Shown here: piece after piece, positions 44,350 through 56,195 of the stretch
How positions within the stretch are numbered: position 1 is the first letter of the stretch
How the letters are laid out: every line of letters starts with the position of its first letter
Translations under genes and position numbers: made by a program
Notes under the pieces: generated by a model
Database searches by the model: none
Seen by the model: only the letters and a program-made list of their open reading frames with translations
Told to the model about the DNA's origin: nothing
Assembly (NCBI GenBank): GCA_964030475.1
Contig: CAXIPT010000091.1
Location: forward strand, 1-64,000
Source of the DNA: Tethya wilhelma
Taxonomy: Eukaryota; Porifera; Demospongiae; Tethyida; Tethyidae
Direction of reading: 5' to 3'
DNA length: 64,000 nucleotides

Positions 44350-46600
44350 AAAACAATCACTAAATATAGATATTACTGACAACACTAAATGCTGTTGACA
44401 AAGTAAGAAAGTTGTTTTTCTTAGCAGTATGACTTATCAATGTGAACATAAACAACAAAGCTAGCCGTTATTGCTGCATGGAGTACTAAAGAGAATGTCA
44501 TGTTTGTGTATAATTCTGCAATAGGAAGCAATATCAATAGATTTGGATCTACATACTATTATATTTCTACTTCTTGTAAACCTGGCTGAGCTATCTTTTC
44601 TCTATTTTCAGCTAAAAGTCTTCATCCAATTCACTCCATTTAAAATAATTTTTCAGTGAAAATCTTTAACTCAACCCAGACATAATTCTTTTTCCTAGAG
44701 AACAATGAGTGTTTCGGAACTATTAGGTAGAATGTGTGATAGTATAAGCTTTCCAATATTAATTCCAATATTAATTTCCTACGTGACAATTAACCTATGG
44801 GTAAGATTGAAGATAAGTATTCCTTTGGCACACTTTGGTGTCCAATTCCTGCCTTCAAAATTAAAGGGCATTCAATTTGTGAGACTTAGGGGAAAATTTG
44901 CATGCATAGTAATTCAGCAGTCCCAGGAAGATTTCTGTCTCAATAGTATATCAACCTTTTCTGGCATATGTTCACATCTAAGGTTGTCCACTGAGGGTAT
45001 CAACAACTGACATTTAGTAAGCTTCAAACTGAATCTATGCTTTTCTAGTCATTGTGTCCCACATTGATTTAGGATCTTGAGGTGACTGGCCATGGTTTCA
45101 CCAACGTTATGGCATTCACACTGATCAATGGGCTGCATATAATCAGTTGTCAACTGTGGGATAACCACACTATACTGTCAACTTCATAGACTCAGATACA
45201 GGTGCATACATACATGTGCAGTCCATTGAGGGTAGTTGGTATGCTGCCAAGCATAACAGGGTTATGAGTCTGGAAAACAACTGTTTCCCAGTTACCTGGT
45301 GGAGTAGGTTTGGAGAAGGAAGTATGGAGATGATTTCACATTTACAATTACTTACTTCATACAACACATTTCTTATGTTTAGTTAACAGTGAAGTAGACG
45401 TTTTGTAACTATCATGTGCACATCATAGGCAGTCTTAAAGCTGCATTACAGAAATTAACCATTACCATGAACATATTAATTGTACCACATTGCTCTATTC
45501 CTCCAACAACGTACCCACTTTCCCTGTGTTACTCTACCAACATAGTATTTCCTCTTTCCAAATTTGGACTATCTATTTTAACCAGATCCACAAATTTTTT
45601 AGCTCCAGTACATCATATACCATGTTGCACACACCTCCCTGCAAAAGAAGTACCAATCCAACCTATTTCATGATCACCCACTGTTCACACCAAAGGAATG
45701 TCTTCTCAAGAAGTTTCTCTATTGAAAAATAAACCAAGAACCTCTCAGAATTGATTTTGTTCGTCATTTGGTATGGTCGTATACCCGTAACCATCAACAC
45801 CAGTACTGTGTTTCCCAAAGCATGTCCTTATTGCACCTGTTGTAAGTCCAGTGTTCTTGGCTGCATAAGCCATAAAAAGGACCTTGACAGCCATAATGCT
45901 TGCTATGTGTATATTCACTGCCAAAATGTGCCATAATTATCACAATATTTTAATGTGATTAAACTGTCAGCCTATAATTCAAGTGGACCCTCAGTTGCTC
46001 TTGTGACCTGGCACCCACTCCTTAATCATAAACTATACTTCAAGATGAGTTAAAATCATAGATAATGATTATACTAGGAGTACACATAGAGCATATAAGT
46101 GCCTCGCACGTTTAATATCGACGACCTTCTGTGTACATATAGCTAGCCAGCTGGAGAGCTTGAGATCCATTGCAAGTAGGATGGGGTCTTGGGACAAGAC
46201 TACCATGCATCTTAGAAAACAACTTTGCGTACACAGTGAGTATGAGAAGAATTAGGGAAGAATCATAGTTGACTTGGCACAATCTATTGTGCCGAAAGAT
46301 AACGGTACATATCTTGTGCTCGCTTGGTCGAGTTTGAGAGCAGAAGTGGGTCACCTGGTCTTAAGATCTCAAGGAGAGGCCCTCCAATTTGGACCCATCA
46401 TGCCTATAGATCCTATTGCTACCAAGACTCGGTTAAAAACTTCATAATAGTTACTGTATACAGTTATAATTTACGTTTTGTGCCAGGCTGGAGGTCACTC
46501 CTCTTTTCCTTCAACATATGTCCATATGTCGTAAAGCAATAATAATAATTAATAACTTCTAACTTGGAAATTTAGTATAGCTAGGCTAAACCTATAAGAG
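44350..46600. other. No supported gene
   Basis: AT-rich DNA. A 101-codon plus frame at 44,705-45,010 has no recognised domain or consistent splice sites. Nothing else noteworthy. Confidence 0.4.
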
Positions 46601-47160
46601 CTATGTTTTACGTAAAGCAGCTGCTGTTACAGAGATCATAACTTACAACTGCCCATAGGCCATGCACAACATTGTTCAAAATATATGTGAGCCTTGTCCA
46701 GTCTTAGCTGACAACAACAGACCAAGAGAATATCCAGCAAGGCTAATTATAAGAACATACAACAGGTCCTACTGTAGACAGGAAAGCAGCTAATAATTTA
46801 TTAACTAACCTGGACTCATATACTGAAAAGTGCCTGACCAGGGATCCACCACTGGGAAGAGGGAGAAAAAAGTGGTGTCCATGCAGGATCATCTTCAAGC
46901 CATCATTCTGCTTTGTTATGCAATTCCCTGGTCTAAATCAGCCTTTCTTTGAGAAAACTGACCACAGTGTAGCTACCTGCTAGTAAGATAATGATCTGGT
47001 GATGGTCAACAGCATGAAAAGTTTAGTATGTAACATCATATAATAATGAGGTGCATAAGCCTTGGTGCACTCAACTAGCATGCACAACTAACTAAACAGA
47101 CCTATGACCATCAGATTCAGCCTAGCAAATTCTAGGCTACTGATGTACTGAGCTGTAAAT
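46600..47160. other. No gene seen
   Basis: Contains only the small dispersed repeat GTGCATAAGCCT...CTAGCATGCACAACTAA at 47,050-47,095. Confidence 0.4.
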
Positions 47161-47167
47161 AGTGTAG

Positions 47168-47680
47168 TTATATTTAAACCTCTGTTTAGAAATTTATTGA
47201 ATATACTTTTGACGCTTGTAGTACTTGCAAGTTGAATGCTCAGCTGTAGCCATCTATGCTAGTCAGGCTGACAGGCATTGATACAAAACACACTACTAAC
47301 CTACTACGATGGTTACTTCTACTACACAAAGTATTATCTCACTATATATATTCGATTTGCAATCATTGAGTTACTTAAGCCAGCCAAACTCAAGTCCTTC
47401 TAGGAGTGATTCACTGAAGTGGCCCTACAATTTCTAGATAACTCACACTACACGGGGCAGGCTGTGGGATCAATGGGTGCAGTTTCAAAACTATAAAGCG
47501 GTCAGAGAAGCTCAAATCTCAGAAACTACAGCAAGATTCTACACAAGATAATTTCAATTCATGAACATAATTAAGTACCTTCCATTTGGACCATAGAACT
47601 GCCATTCTTTAGATATAGTAACAGACAGGAAGACACACACAATCTGCTACACGTGCGCCAAGGCTTTTACTTTAAACTGT
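47168..47680. repeat. Dispersed repeat Q, copy 2
   Basis: Same order of blocks as 36,236-36,700. It ends just before a CATA/TA microsatellite (47,690-47,727). Confidence 0.75.
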
Positions 47681-47739
47681 GTGACACGAAACATACATAC
47701 ATACATACATATATATATATATATATTTACATGTGAGAT

Positions 47740-49073
47740 CTGAGGCAGTACTTTACAATTATATGCTTCATGCTAATGCGTTCGTAAATATTCACGCTAG
47801 AATATTAATCCACAGCGCTAGGCCAGTAGCAGCAGCGTGAATGATATACAGCCAAACAAAGCTCAAAGTCACTGGGCTTAATAAGAGGTGTGACATGTTG
47901 TTAACTAGTAGTCAACAGAAGAGAAGTCACGGGGTCAGCCTGAGGTTAAGGCTGATTTTGGGTGGTCAACGATGCAGTCATATGTTTGTGAACACAAAAG
48001 ACTTGAATTTGTCACCTGTCACTCACTGTTCCTGTGTAATCCAGAATACCTTCAGTGCATGCACATAGATGTAGTCGCTGAAATTCGTCCACGAAATCAT
48101 CAAGGAGATGGCTGGTCTACCCCATAAACTATAACCAAATCTCCTTAGACAGTTTGTTATGCAGCTACATCAACAATTCAGGTGACTGTAAAAGACTTGT
48201 ATGTAATTCTTTCGCTACAAGTGTCATTTTTTGCCTTGTGATGGTGGAAGTTTGCATAGTTTCACTTGCTGTACAGTGGAGAGTGACCTCTATAGTACTG
48301 CTTGCCAAAGCACAAGGTGGAACAAATGACATATCTGCCCAACGACACTCTTCCCAATATAGGTACTGCTAGCTGTTGCTAAAACTGATACAGGTGTGCT
48401 TCATTTGGAACTGTATGCATCATCTTATTGTACACAGATCCTGGCAGCAATATGTCTGGTGAACTGTTGTGTTGTGAACATGAGTCACAACAAATAGAAC
48501 CGTGGTTGATTCTTCCTATTTGGAGACTCTGGAGTGATGGTATAGCAGTTTTATGAGGAGAAAGTTTTCAACCAGCTAAACACTAGAATCACAAATGTTT
48601 ACGCAGAAATACTCCTTAGTGGAGATTTATTCATGTCAATCATTACCACCAAATCGTAGCCTCGTCCCCAGGCCCTCTGGTGTTGATTTATTACATTGAC
48701 AATACTTACCAGATAATTTTATATAAGCATGCAGAGGGCCTGGGAAACAAGGGTAGACGCATGGTAGACAAGTGATTTTGCGCATGGGCAGGACTGCTTA
48801 GACTGCCCACATATTTTGCATATGACATCATCAGTTTGTGAATAATTTTGTGAGCCTATGCTGTGCGCTAGCACTTTGGCCTGGAGCTAGACTACAAGCG
48901 CAGCCAATCTGAGCTTGAAGGCCAGATGAAAGAAATCAAAATATCAAGACCAGCCAAGTAAACATAAATTTGGACTTAGTTTGACCTTAGATATGAGTGA
49001 TATGTCCAGACATCGCTTCAAAGTTTCTTGCTGCTTTGAAACATTTTGGCAGGCATTGCCTAGCTGTGCTACT
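47740..49073. other. No gene; one MITE-like hairpin
   Basis: At 48,657-48,762, TAGCCTCGTCCCCAGGCCCTCTG-type ends are inverted (GGCCCTCTG against CAGAGGGCC, near 48,680 and 48,732). A related unit with CAGAAGGCCTGGGAACGAG sits at 52,700-52,800. No coding exon found. Confidence 0.45.
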
Positions 49074-49081
49074 AAAAAATG
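49074..49081. repeat. Target-site duplication AAAAAATG, left
   Basis: An identical 8-mer borders the element on the right at 51,784-51,791. Eight base pairs is the length reported for Zisupton/KDZ-type elements. Confidence 0.85.
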
Positions 49082-49521
49082 GAGCTATGTTCACAGGCCA
49101 TTTTTGGCAATTTTTAGTTTAACGATTTTTGCCATTTTTGGCAATTTTTTTTCCACATAGGCATTGTAACAATACCTATCAATGAATAAATGTTTACCAA
49201 TTTTGGCAACTTCTGGTTAACTGATCATTTGTTGCCAGAACTGGTAATTTTGTGGCTTAACAATTTTCTTTAATTTTTGGTAATTTTTAGGTTAATGATT
49301 TTTGCCATTTTTGGTAAGATTTTTTCCACATAGGTATTGCAATAATGTGTAAATGTTTACCAATTATGGCAACTTCTGGTTGACTGATTGTTGCCAGAAC
49401 TGGTAATTTTGTGGCATAACAATTTTCTTCATTTTTTGGCAACTTTAATAATAATTTTTTCAGCATAGCAGTACACCAGTATAACAATAATTATTATAAT
49501 GTGAGATTAGATATGTCCACT

Positions 49522-50195
49522 TTAAGAGGCTTTGTCGATGTTTTTCATGCATAAAAACAAGGAAACAGTGAACATAAAGTTGTCAAAAGTCATGTACGCC
49601 AGCTGTCCTCTGATCTTTTGTAGCCCAGCATTAGCTTGTTCATTGACCTGGCTGTTGATGCTCTTCAAATCATGAGAGTGCTTGTATGTGTCAAGGTTGT
49701 ATCCGGACGAACAACCAATATGCCCCTTCCAGTGAAATCGATCCACAGTGAAAAGGGTGTGTTGGAAAAAGTGCGGTTCCCTGTTTAGAATATATTGATG
49801 CAGCTTACATGCATTGTCATAAACTACTGTACTAGGAGCTGTTGAAAATCTGGCACGGAAAATCTGGAAGGGATGTTTAGGAGACTCGCAAGAGTCTAGC
49901 ACTTGAAAACCATAGCAAACTCCATGGGGACAAAAAATGGTGAAAATCCCAGGAGATAGAGTAGGGTGTCCATATGATTCCTTTCTGCATGAATCTGTTG
50001 TGTGTCGACTCAATGTGGTATCCGCAACATAATTTGCTTCACCAACAAGTTTTGGCAAAGTTGGAAAAAAGCAAAGGTCGTCCTCAGAGAATGGTGATTG
50101 GTACCTTGAGGATGAAGGGCAATGGCCTTCAAAAGGCGCTTTGTAAGTTTTGACAATGTGTTCTAAAATGTCTGATACTTCTTTTGTGGGTAGCC
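49522..50195 (-). pseudogene. KDZ-like (HMGXB3-type) transposase C-terminal fragment
   Basis: Open frame of about 224 codons ending in a stop at 49,522. Motifs: IFCPHGVCYGF, VVYDNACKLHQYILNREPHF, TLFTVDRFHWKGHIGCSSGY and INSQVNEQANAGLQKIRGQL. This set (YD.AC.LH, DRFHWK.H.GC, N(S/T)QV.EQ.N) is typical of the transposase-derived region of KDZ-type and HMGXB3-like proteins; the match is from memory of the family. Cys and His residues suggest metal binding. The frame extends right to about 50,195 and then meets the accessory ORF on the other strand, so its N-terminal half has been deleted. Confidence 0.72.
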
Positions 50196-51145
50196 ATGGA
50201 CTGGAGGAGTTTTTCTAAGTGGAGATTCTCGGATAACTAATCTCTTACAGGAAACAGAGGCTGTCGACAATATATTGTCAGCTTTATCAGAAGATGACAG
50301 GAATGCTGACCACAATGTCCAGCAGACTCCACGCCTTTGTCTCCCCAAATTGCCAGCCCCTTTGAACTCACTCAACCAACGAAGTCTACAATCCCTACTT
50401 GTAGCTATTGGAAAGGATCTAAAGGTTGATTGGACTGGAGAGAAACCACGGTGTTGGCCAGAAGATGTTCCTTTCCTCCACCCTCGGATATTACCCTCTC
50501 AGTGTAAAGGTAAAGAAACCAACCACAAGCTTCTGCTGAAAATAATTATTTCTTGTTTGTCATCAACGATTGATCACTTTCTTTCTGTTTATGTAGGAGA
50601 AGGGACTAACTGCTTGAGGAAGGTGCTGCGCTCAATATATGAATCTGTCAACTGTGATGTGGAAACCTGGGTTGAAGAATCAGATGAGTCTTCAGGCAAT
50701 CTAGGTTCACCACTGAGACCCTCGACTCCACCAAGACCCTCATCCACCTCAAGACCTTTGAACAACACAACACCCTCATCCACCCAGAGACCCTCATCCA
50801 CCCAGGGACCTTCATCCACTCCGGCAAGACCTCACAACATCCTGAGATCACCATCTACTCCACTGCCATCTTCTGTCTCTCCTATGAATAGCTATAGTGA
50901 AGATGAGGATATGGAACCTCCAAAAAAGAAAGCCAGAGCCTTCACTCCACTGGCCAAAAGGCTAAAAGAAACCATTCGAAGCCAAAACGATCTACTCCAC
51001 TGCCATCTTCTGTCTCTCCTATGAATAGCTATAGTGAAGATGAGGATATGGAACCTCCAAAAAAGAAAGCCAAAGCCTTCACTCCACTGGCCTTAAAAAA
51101 GGCTAAAAGAAACCATTTGAAGCCAAAACGATACATGCAGAACTG
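50196..51145 (+). CDS. Accessory ORF of the KDZ-like element (2 exons)
   Basis: Exon to 50,509 (donor GTAAAG), exon from 50,597 (acceptor TGTAG); the 87-bp intron is itself open. The peptide has an N-terminal helix (ETEAVDNILSALSEDDRNAD), a Trp-rich segment (WTGEKPRCWPEDVPFLHPR), GEGTNCLRKVLRSIYESVNC, a Pro/Ser/Thr-rich linker of repeated RPSST units, and a tail with YSEDEDMEPPKKKAR, a nuclear-signal-like cluster. A 140-bp tandem duplication (50,853-50,992 and 50,993-51,110) truncates this copy at 51,024. Function unknown: possibly a DNA-binding partner of the transposase. Two further copies (32.3 and 61.4 kb) show it belongs to the element. Confidence 0.65.
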
Positions 51146-51259
51146 ATTTTTCTAGTACTAGTTTTTACAAACATTGTTTTATTACAATAAACTACTAACA
51201 TTAATTTTTAGATTGCCATGCAATTGTTAACGGTTATAGCAATTTTAGCACTCCATAAG

Positions 51260-51783
51260 TTTTTGTCAACAATTGGCGAACAAAAAGTTGCCAAAAATGG
51301 AAGCAAGTATAGTTACTCCTAAAATTTACAAAATTTGGCAACAATTGGCAAACAAAAAGTTGCCAAAAATGGAAGCAAGTAGTTTATTCCTAAAATTTAC
51401 AAAAATTGGCAACAATTGGTGAACAAAAAGTTGCCAAAAATGGAAGCAAGTAGTTTATTCCTAAAATTTACAAAATTGGCAACATTTGGCGAACAAAAAG
51501 TTGCCAAAAATGGCAAGCTAGTAGTTCATATCTTCCTATAAAGAGAATAGTCCTTAAAAATTACCAAAACTGGCAAATATTGATCAATCAAAACTTGCCA
51601 AAACTGGAAGATAATGGGTAGGGATCAACTTATAAGAGTAAATGGAGATAGAAATTGCCAAAACTGGCAATTTCTAGCTAATAGTATGGTCAATATGGCA
51701 TATTAACCTATTCTCCAAAATTGCCAGGAATGGCAAAAAATGTTGCATTAAAAGTTGCCAAAATTGGCATCCGAACATACCTG
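51260..51783. repeat. Right subterminal motif array of the KDZ-like element
   Basis: A dense run of about 20 half-sites of the form TTGGCAA, TTGCCAAAAATGG and CCAAAACTGGCAA, often paired in inverted orientation four to six bases apart, with a longer tandem unit of about 64 bp (GAACAAAAAGTTGCCAAAAA) near 51,285-51,500. Such arrays usually bind the transposase. The half-site resembles NFI (TTGGC-N5-GCCAA). Confidence 0.8.
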
Positions 51784-51791
51784 AAAAAATG

Positions 51792-52976
51792 CTGCTCTTT
51801 GTCTTGCCTCACGGGCTTGTGCACAAGAAAAAAAAATCTTCAATTCTTGCTAGCGTAGGTTAGGCAACCTATGCTACAAGTTTTCTCGAACCATTACATA
51901 ATTTGTGCAGTCCTTCGTATACTGGAGGAGCCCCAGCTGTGCTTATCGTAGGACTCATCTAGTTTTTTTTTTTTATTTCCTTGGGAAGGATATTAGCTAA
52001 CAGTTGCCTTTTTGGGAGAGCTTGGGTAGTACCTTGTTGTAGCTGTCAAGTGACTGGTGGTGAGGCTGTGCGGTGTCATGGAACATGAGAGTAGGCACAA
52101 GGGGAGAGAGTGGTTGTGTTGAAAATATATAGTATTCACAACTGAGCTCAGCGTGTTAGTGATCAGCAGAAAGCTGCAGATTAACTGTGCTGTGGGGAAG
52201 GTAGGTTACCTAGTAACCCAGGATGTATATCCAGATATGGGTGCTCCATTTTGGGAGGATCCTAATTGCTCAGGATGCTTGGCTTTTTGGAGAAATAAGG
52301 GGGTCTAATCAGGGCTGACTTCACAGAGTTAGAAACAAGGGTTGCAGCACAGCGATACCTGTGGTCAGCGGAGGAGGTGACAGTGGTGGCAGCATTGAGA
52401 TTGAACTACCAGTGTCTGCCCTGAGGCGGTGGCATCAGCGACAGATGAAGGGCTAGTCATCTTGAGGATTTGACAACTGAGAGAGAAATAATTAAGTACA
52501 ATAATGGTGTTGTCATCCCATGTGGTATTGGCTACTCAGGGATGTTGTTTCCATCCACCTGATGAGATTGCCAGTTATATATATACTGGTATCCCTCCTC
52601 AAACAGGTGAGTCGCTTACAACTCTCAAAATGGCCAATAGGAGCTTCTTCTGAAAGTGTTTGATGTCACTTAAAATCTAGTCTGTTCAATTTGTGATTTC
52701 ATTCACCATGCCTTCTGCGTGCTAAAAAATTACGAAAATGGTAAAGATTGTCAATTTAATAAATCAATACTAGCAGCACACAGAAGGCCTGGGAACGAGA
52801 TCGCGTCTCACATTTCTTTAACAGCATCCAAATGATGCACTGTACATGTGACGTGTTCAGACATCATATGCATGCNCGATGCACTTGAATACTTCACAGC
52901 TTTGCCTACTGTGGGCCGCCTTCATCACTTTCATCAGAGAGCTACAAAGAATGCAATTGTACTTGATGTTGTACAC
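51792..52976. other. No gene seen
   Basis: Mixed-composition DNA with a single N at 52,876. A hairpin-like unit (52,700-52,800; CTTCTGCGTGCTA against TAGCAGCACACAGAAG) resembles the MITE at 48.66 kb. No exon structure. Confidence 0.4.
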
Positions 52977-52977
52977 A

Positions 52978-53306
52978 GTGGCGGATCTAGGAAATTGTAT
53001 AGAGGGGTTCTAATCAATGTGCGCGGAGCGCGCGGAAATTTTTATGTAGCCATGCCCACTTCCGGTCACAACAGCCCCGCCCCTTTAGCGCTCGTGCAGC
53101 TAAAATTCCTAAGTGGAAGAAAAAAATGGCAAGAAAGAGTCAGAAACTCTATTTTTCACAAAAAACTAATATTCAGTGTGATTTTTAGTATTTTTAAGTT
53201 GAAAGGAGGGTTCCAGCTTGGCTTTTTCCAATCTGCACAGTTAATTATAATGCGAGGTCTCAGCTGAAAGAGGGGTTCCATGGAACCATGCCTAAATCTG
53301 CCACTG
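52978..53306 (+). mobile_element. MITE 'CAGTGGCGGATC', copy A
   Basis: Ends CAGTGGCGGATCTAGG and AAATCTGCCACTG, flanked by a 5-bp direct repeat GTACA. The interior has GCGCGGAGCGCGCGG and long homology to copy B. Non-coding. Confidence 0.85.
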
Positions 53307-53445
53307 GTACATAGACTGCATGCTGATACATAATATAGCTAGCTAACATATTTACCAGCATTGTTATAAGACAGGCAATACAAATAATTATAGAGAAAGT
53401 AAGCTAACAATGTGAATATTGCATGCGCTATGTACTTTGTGAATC

Positions 53446-53811
53446 AGTGGCGGATCCAGGGGGGGGGGGGTTCAAGGGTTCCACGGAACCCCCCTTACAG
53501 CTGAGACCTCGCATTATAATTAACTGTGCAGATTGGAAAAGGCCAAGCTGGAACCCTCCTTTCAACTTAAAAATACTAGAAGCAACTCAAAATCACACTG
53601 AATATTAGTCTTTTGTGAAAAATATAGTTTCTGACTCTTTCTTGCCGTTTTTTTCTTCCATTCAGGCTTTTTTGGCAAAATTTTAGCTGCACGAGCGCTA
53701 AAGGAGCGGGGCTGTTGCAACAAGAAGTGGGCGCGGCTACGTAAAATTTTCCGCGCGCTCTGCGCGCATTAATTATAACCCCACTATACAATTTCCTAGA
53801 TCCGCCACTAT
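53446..53811 (-). mobile_element. MITE 'CAGTGGCGGATC', copy B (inverted)
   Basis: Ends CAGTGGCGGATCCAGG and CTAGATCCGCCACTA, flanked by TGAAT on both sides. About 330 bp match copy A in reverse, 140 bp away, forming a very large potential hairpin. A G-run (53,460-53,470) marks its left end. Confidence 0.85.
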
Positions 53812-53858
53812 GAATCCTCTACTATAATAATGTACACTATACACATAATGAACACATT

Positions 53859-54550
53859 CCCAGTACAGTAGTACTGGGTACATAGGAATGCCACGGATGG
53901 CCCAATAGCGCAATACAAATATTCACGCAAATAACTCTGCAAAAACTGAGCGCTTGGGACTAAAAGGCTTCTTAAGCTACTATTTAGCCTTTTCTCTTTC
54001 TAATGAGCCCAAAAACATGGACTAAAACCATCGCTGAAGTACTAAACTAAAGTATGCCAAACCTCCAATTTTCTCCTTCTGATTCTTCTTCTTCTTCTTC
54101 TTCTTCTATCTTGGCTCAACTTTTCTCAGAGACCATTCACTTTTAGAAGCTGATTCTTGAACGAAAAAAATTTGGTTTCTTTGTCTTCACGTGCTTTTTG
54201 CATTGGTTATTCGCCTCTCTAGCTGAGTAGCTAGATACAAGGCGAAAAGCGCCTTCTCCATATGGCAGCCATTCATTTCTATACTCATTAATAATTCATT
54301 AGCTACTTTGGAAATCAAGTTGACAACCCTTTTCCAGTAAGACAAGTGTGCGTTATTTGAAATCAGAATATTTGCTGCCGGCCTGTTGTGCTGAAGTTTC
54401 TATAACCAGTTACCAGTACCTTTCAGTCTTAAATATTTAGGGGGTGAATAGACTACTTTGTTACATAGTTGTCATTATAAGAAGATGAGCAAAGCAAGTA
54501 AATTTTGTCACAGTAAGAGACAGCTCTAGCCTCCTGAGATGCTTCACTTT
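53859..54550 (+). mobile_element. Repeat family Y, copy with terminal hairpin
   Basis: Starts CCCAGTACAGTAGTACTGGG; order and sequence follow 12,937-13,640, including the TTC microsatellite (54,088-54,107) and TATGGCAGCCATTCATTT. Confidence 0.85.
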
Positions 54551-54582
54551 ACTAATGTAGAATTATGAAAAAATGAGAGCAA

Positions 54583-54854
54583 ACAAGTGAAAAAAACGTT
54601 GGAAATGTAATGAGACATAGGAATGGCCAAATCGTAAAAAAGAAAGCAAACAAGATGGAATGGCTGTTTGAGTGTGTAAAGAATTATTCCTATGGGCAAC
54701 ATGAGGGACTCAACATGGGAAGAGAGTACTACATGCAGCCCACACAGGAATGATTCTGCACACACTCAAACAGCCATTCCATCTTGTTTGCTTTCTTTTT
54801 TACGATTTGGCCATTCCTATGTCTCATTACATTTCCAATGTTTTTTTCACTTGT
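54583..54854. mobile_element. Hairpin MITE Z, intact copy
   Basis: Arms of about 95 bp: ACAAGTGAAAAAAACGTTGG on the left and the complement on the right. GACATAGGAATGGCCAAATC and GGAATGGCTGTTTGAGTGTG lie within both arms. The intact form defines the empty site of the nested element in copy 1. Confidence 0.9.
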
Positions 54855-54867
54855 GTATATATTATAC

Positions 54868-56067
54868 CTCGATATCATCTTCTGCTAAAATGTAAATTGG
54901 TGTCTTGCTGTTCTTATAGCTAGCGTTAAGTGATGGTGCACACAGAGTTTTGCTGTTCCCTCCAGATGGTTGAAGGATCTTGAATGAAAAGTCTTACTTT
55001 TCCCATTGGTCCCCTGAAGACACTTCTTATTTCATCCATGATCTGAGTTTCCGACACAGATGAACTTAAACGGATCTTTCCAATCAATCAATTATGCCCA
55101 AGTAAATCTCTTGTATGCCTTGATCGTGGGATTGAAATATTTCCAGACTTTGATACTAAATCCTTTGGAATACAAATGATGTCTCTGTCATAAATAAAAT
55201 CTTTGACTGTTTTTTTTTGGTTTTTTCTTTCTTTGACAAAAATGCTGAAGGAAGCTGAGTTGGTCTTCTGCAGATATCAGATACAATGCAACAAAATCAA
55301 TAAACATGAATTCAAAGAGTCTACATAGATCCACTGTATATAGCTACATGCCGCACACACTTCTGGCAATCTAGTCTGAAGTAAAGAATGTTAGCCCTGC
55401 TAACTTAATAGCTTGTCCATAGATCGGGTTATCGGAAACTTTATAGGATGTTGACGAGTATCTGGCTCAATTAGTACTAGTTATTCATGCAAAAGCAGAC
55501 ATACATCCACATCCACTTGGAAATCCAGATAGAGTGACTGACCATAACATTCATTTTGCATGGGGTGCGGTTTCAACACTAAGTCTATGTTCAGAGTAGC
55601 ACAACTAAAGCCTCAAATCGCAGATTATTATCAAAATAGTTTCAATTCATGAGCGTACCTTCCGCATATAATCTAGTAACAGTATGACCCCCGGAAGTAC
55701 ATATATTTTCTTGAACATTGCCGTTTGTACAGGGCATGAATTCGAAGTGGCCCTACACGTGGGCAGCTGTAAACACTAGCTACTACAGAACTGAACCATT
55801 GTGATATTTGAGTAGACCAAGTTAAGCGCTCTGGATAGATGCTAAATCTTTGCTTAATAATTATTTTAATGTTTAATTAATAGGTCACCTTTTGACAGAA
55901 GGAGGCTTTTCAAAGTCATCATTGCTGTCCACCGCATTGGTCCTGCTTGCCGCACCACTCGATGTACTACTCGTTGCACCGCTCGTAGAAGGGATCAGCT
56001 GTGCTAATGCAGATGAAAGGGCTCCAGACACAGCTCTTTCAATCGATTTCACATCTATCTTGTCCAT
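54868..56067 (-). pseudogene. Broken two-exon gene of unknown family
   Basis: Exon 1: ATG 56,067 to donor GTGACC after 55,889, encoding MDKIDVKSIERAVSGALSSA, a Ser/Thr-rich stretch and SNDDFEKPPSVKR. Second coding block 55,205-54,868: FIYDRDIICIPKDLV, SRHTRDLLGHN, a stop, LIGKIRLSSSVSETQIMDEI, RSVFRGPM, then a frameshift and a segment ending TPIYILAEDDIE. I have a sense of this layout (acidic DDF-KPP-KR leader, then a RDI-IC-P / LIG-IRLSS block) from uncharacterised sponge and cnidarian proteins, but no named domain. At least one stop and one shift make it dead. The intron holds a fragment of the 'CAGTCTACAC' element and repeat Q. Confidence 0.55.
55685..55860 (+). mobile_element. Fragment of the 'CAGTCTACAC' transposon family
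   Basis: GACCCCCGGAAGTACATA and the following 170 bp match the end of copy 2 (25,968-26,165). The terminal CAGTCTACACTAA is missing. Confidence 0.75.
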
Positions 56068-56195
56068 AATTTATCACTGCATGCAAGCACTAGCAACACG
56101 TGTCATCCCACGTGATGTGCCCCTTTAAAAGTCGCGCACTACGTGCTGAACCTTGAACTCAAGATGACCATAGCGGCCTGCACTAGAATGAACTA

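Larger units (their letters stand above)
49082..51783. mobile_element. KDZ-like DNA transposon, copy 2 (2,702 bp, bounded by an 8-bp duplication)
   Basis: The right terminus reads outward as CAGGTATGTTC; the left starts GAGCTATGTTC, a diverged match. Both ends are flanked by AAAAAATG. Next to each end is a subterminal array of TTGGCAA/TTGCCA motifs (49,095-49,460 and 51,260-51,780). Between them lie a minus-strand transposase-like fragment and a plus-strand accessory ORF, arranged divergently. The transposase N-terminus is missing, so this copy is probably internally deleted. Confidence 0.85.

Noticed and set aside
44705..45010. 101-codon plus-strand frame
   Set aside because: No recognised domain or repeat, no splice support, and length expected by chance in this composition.
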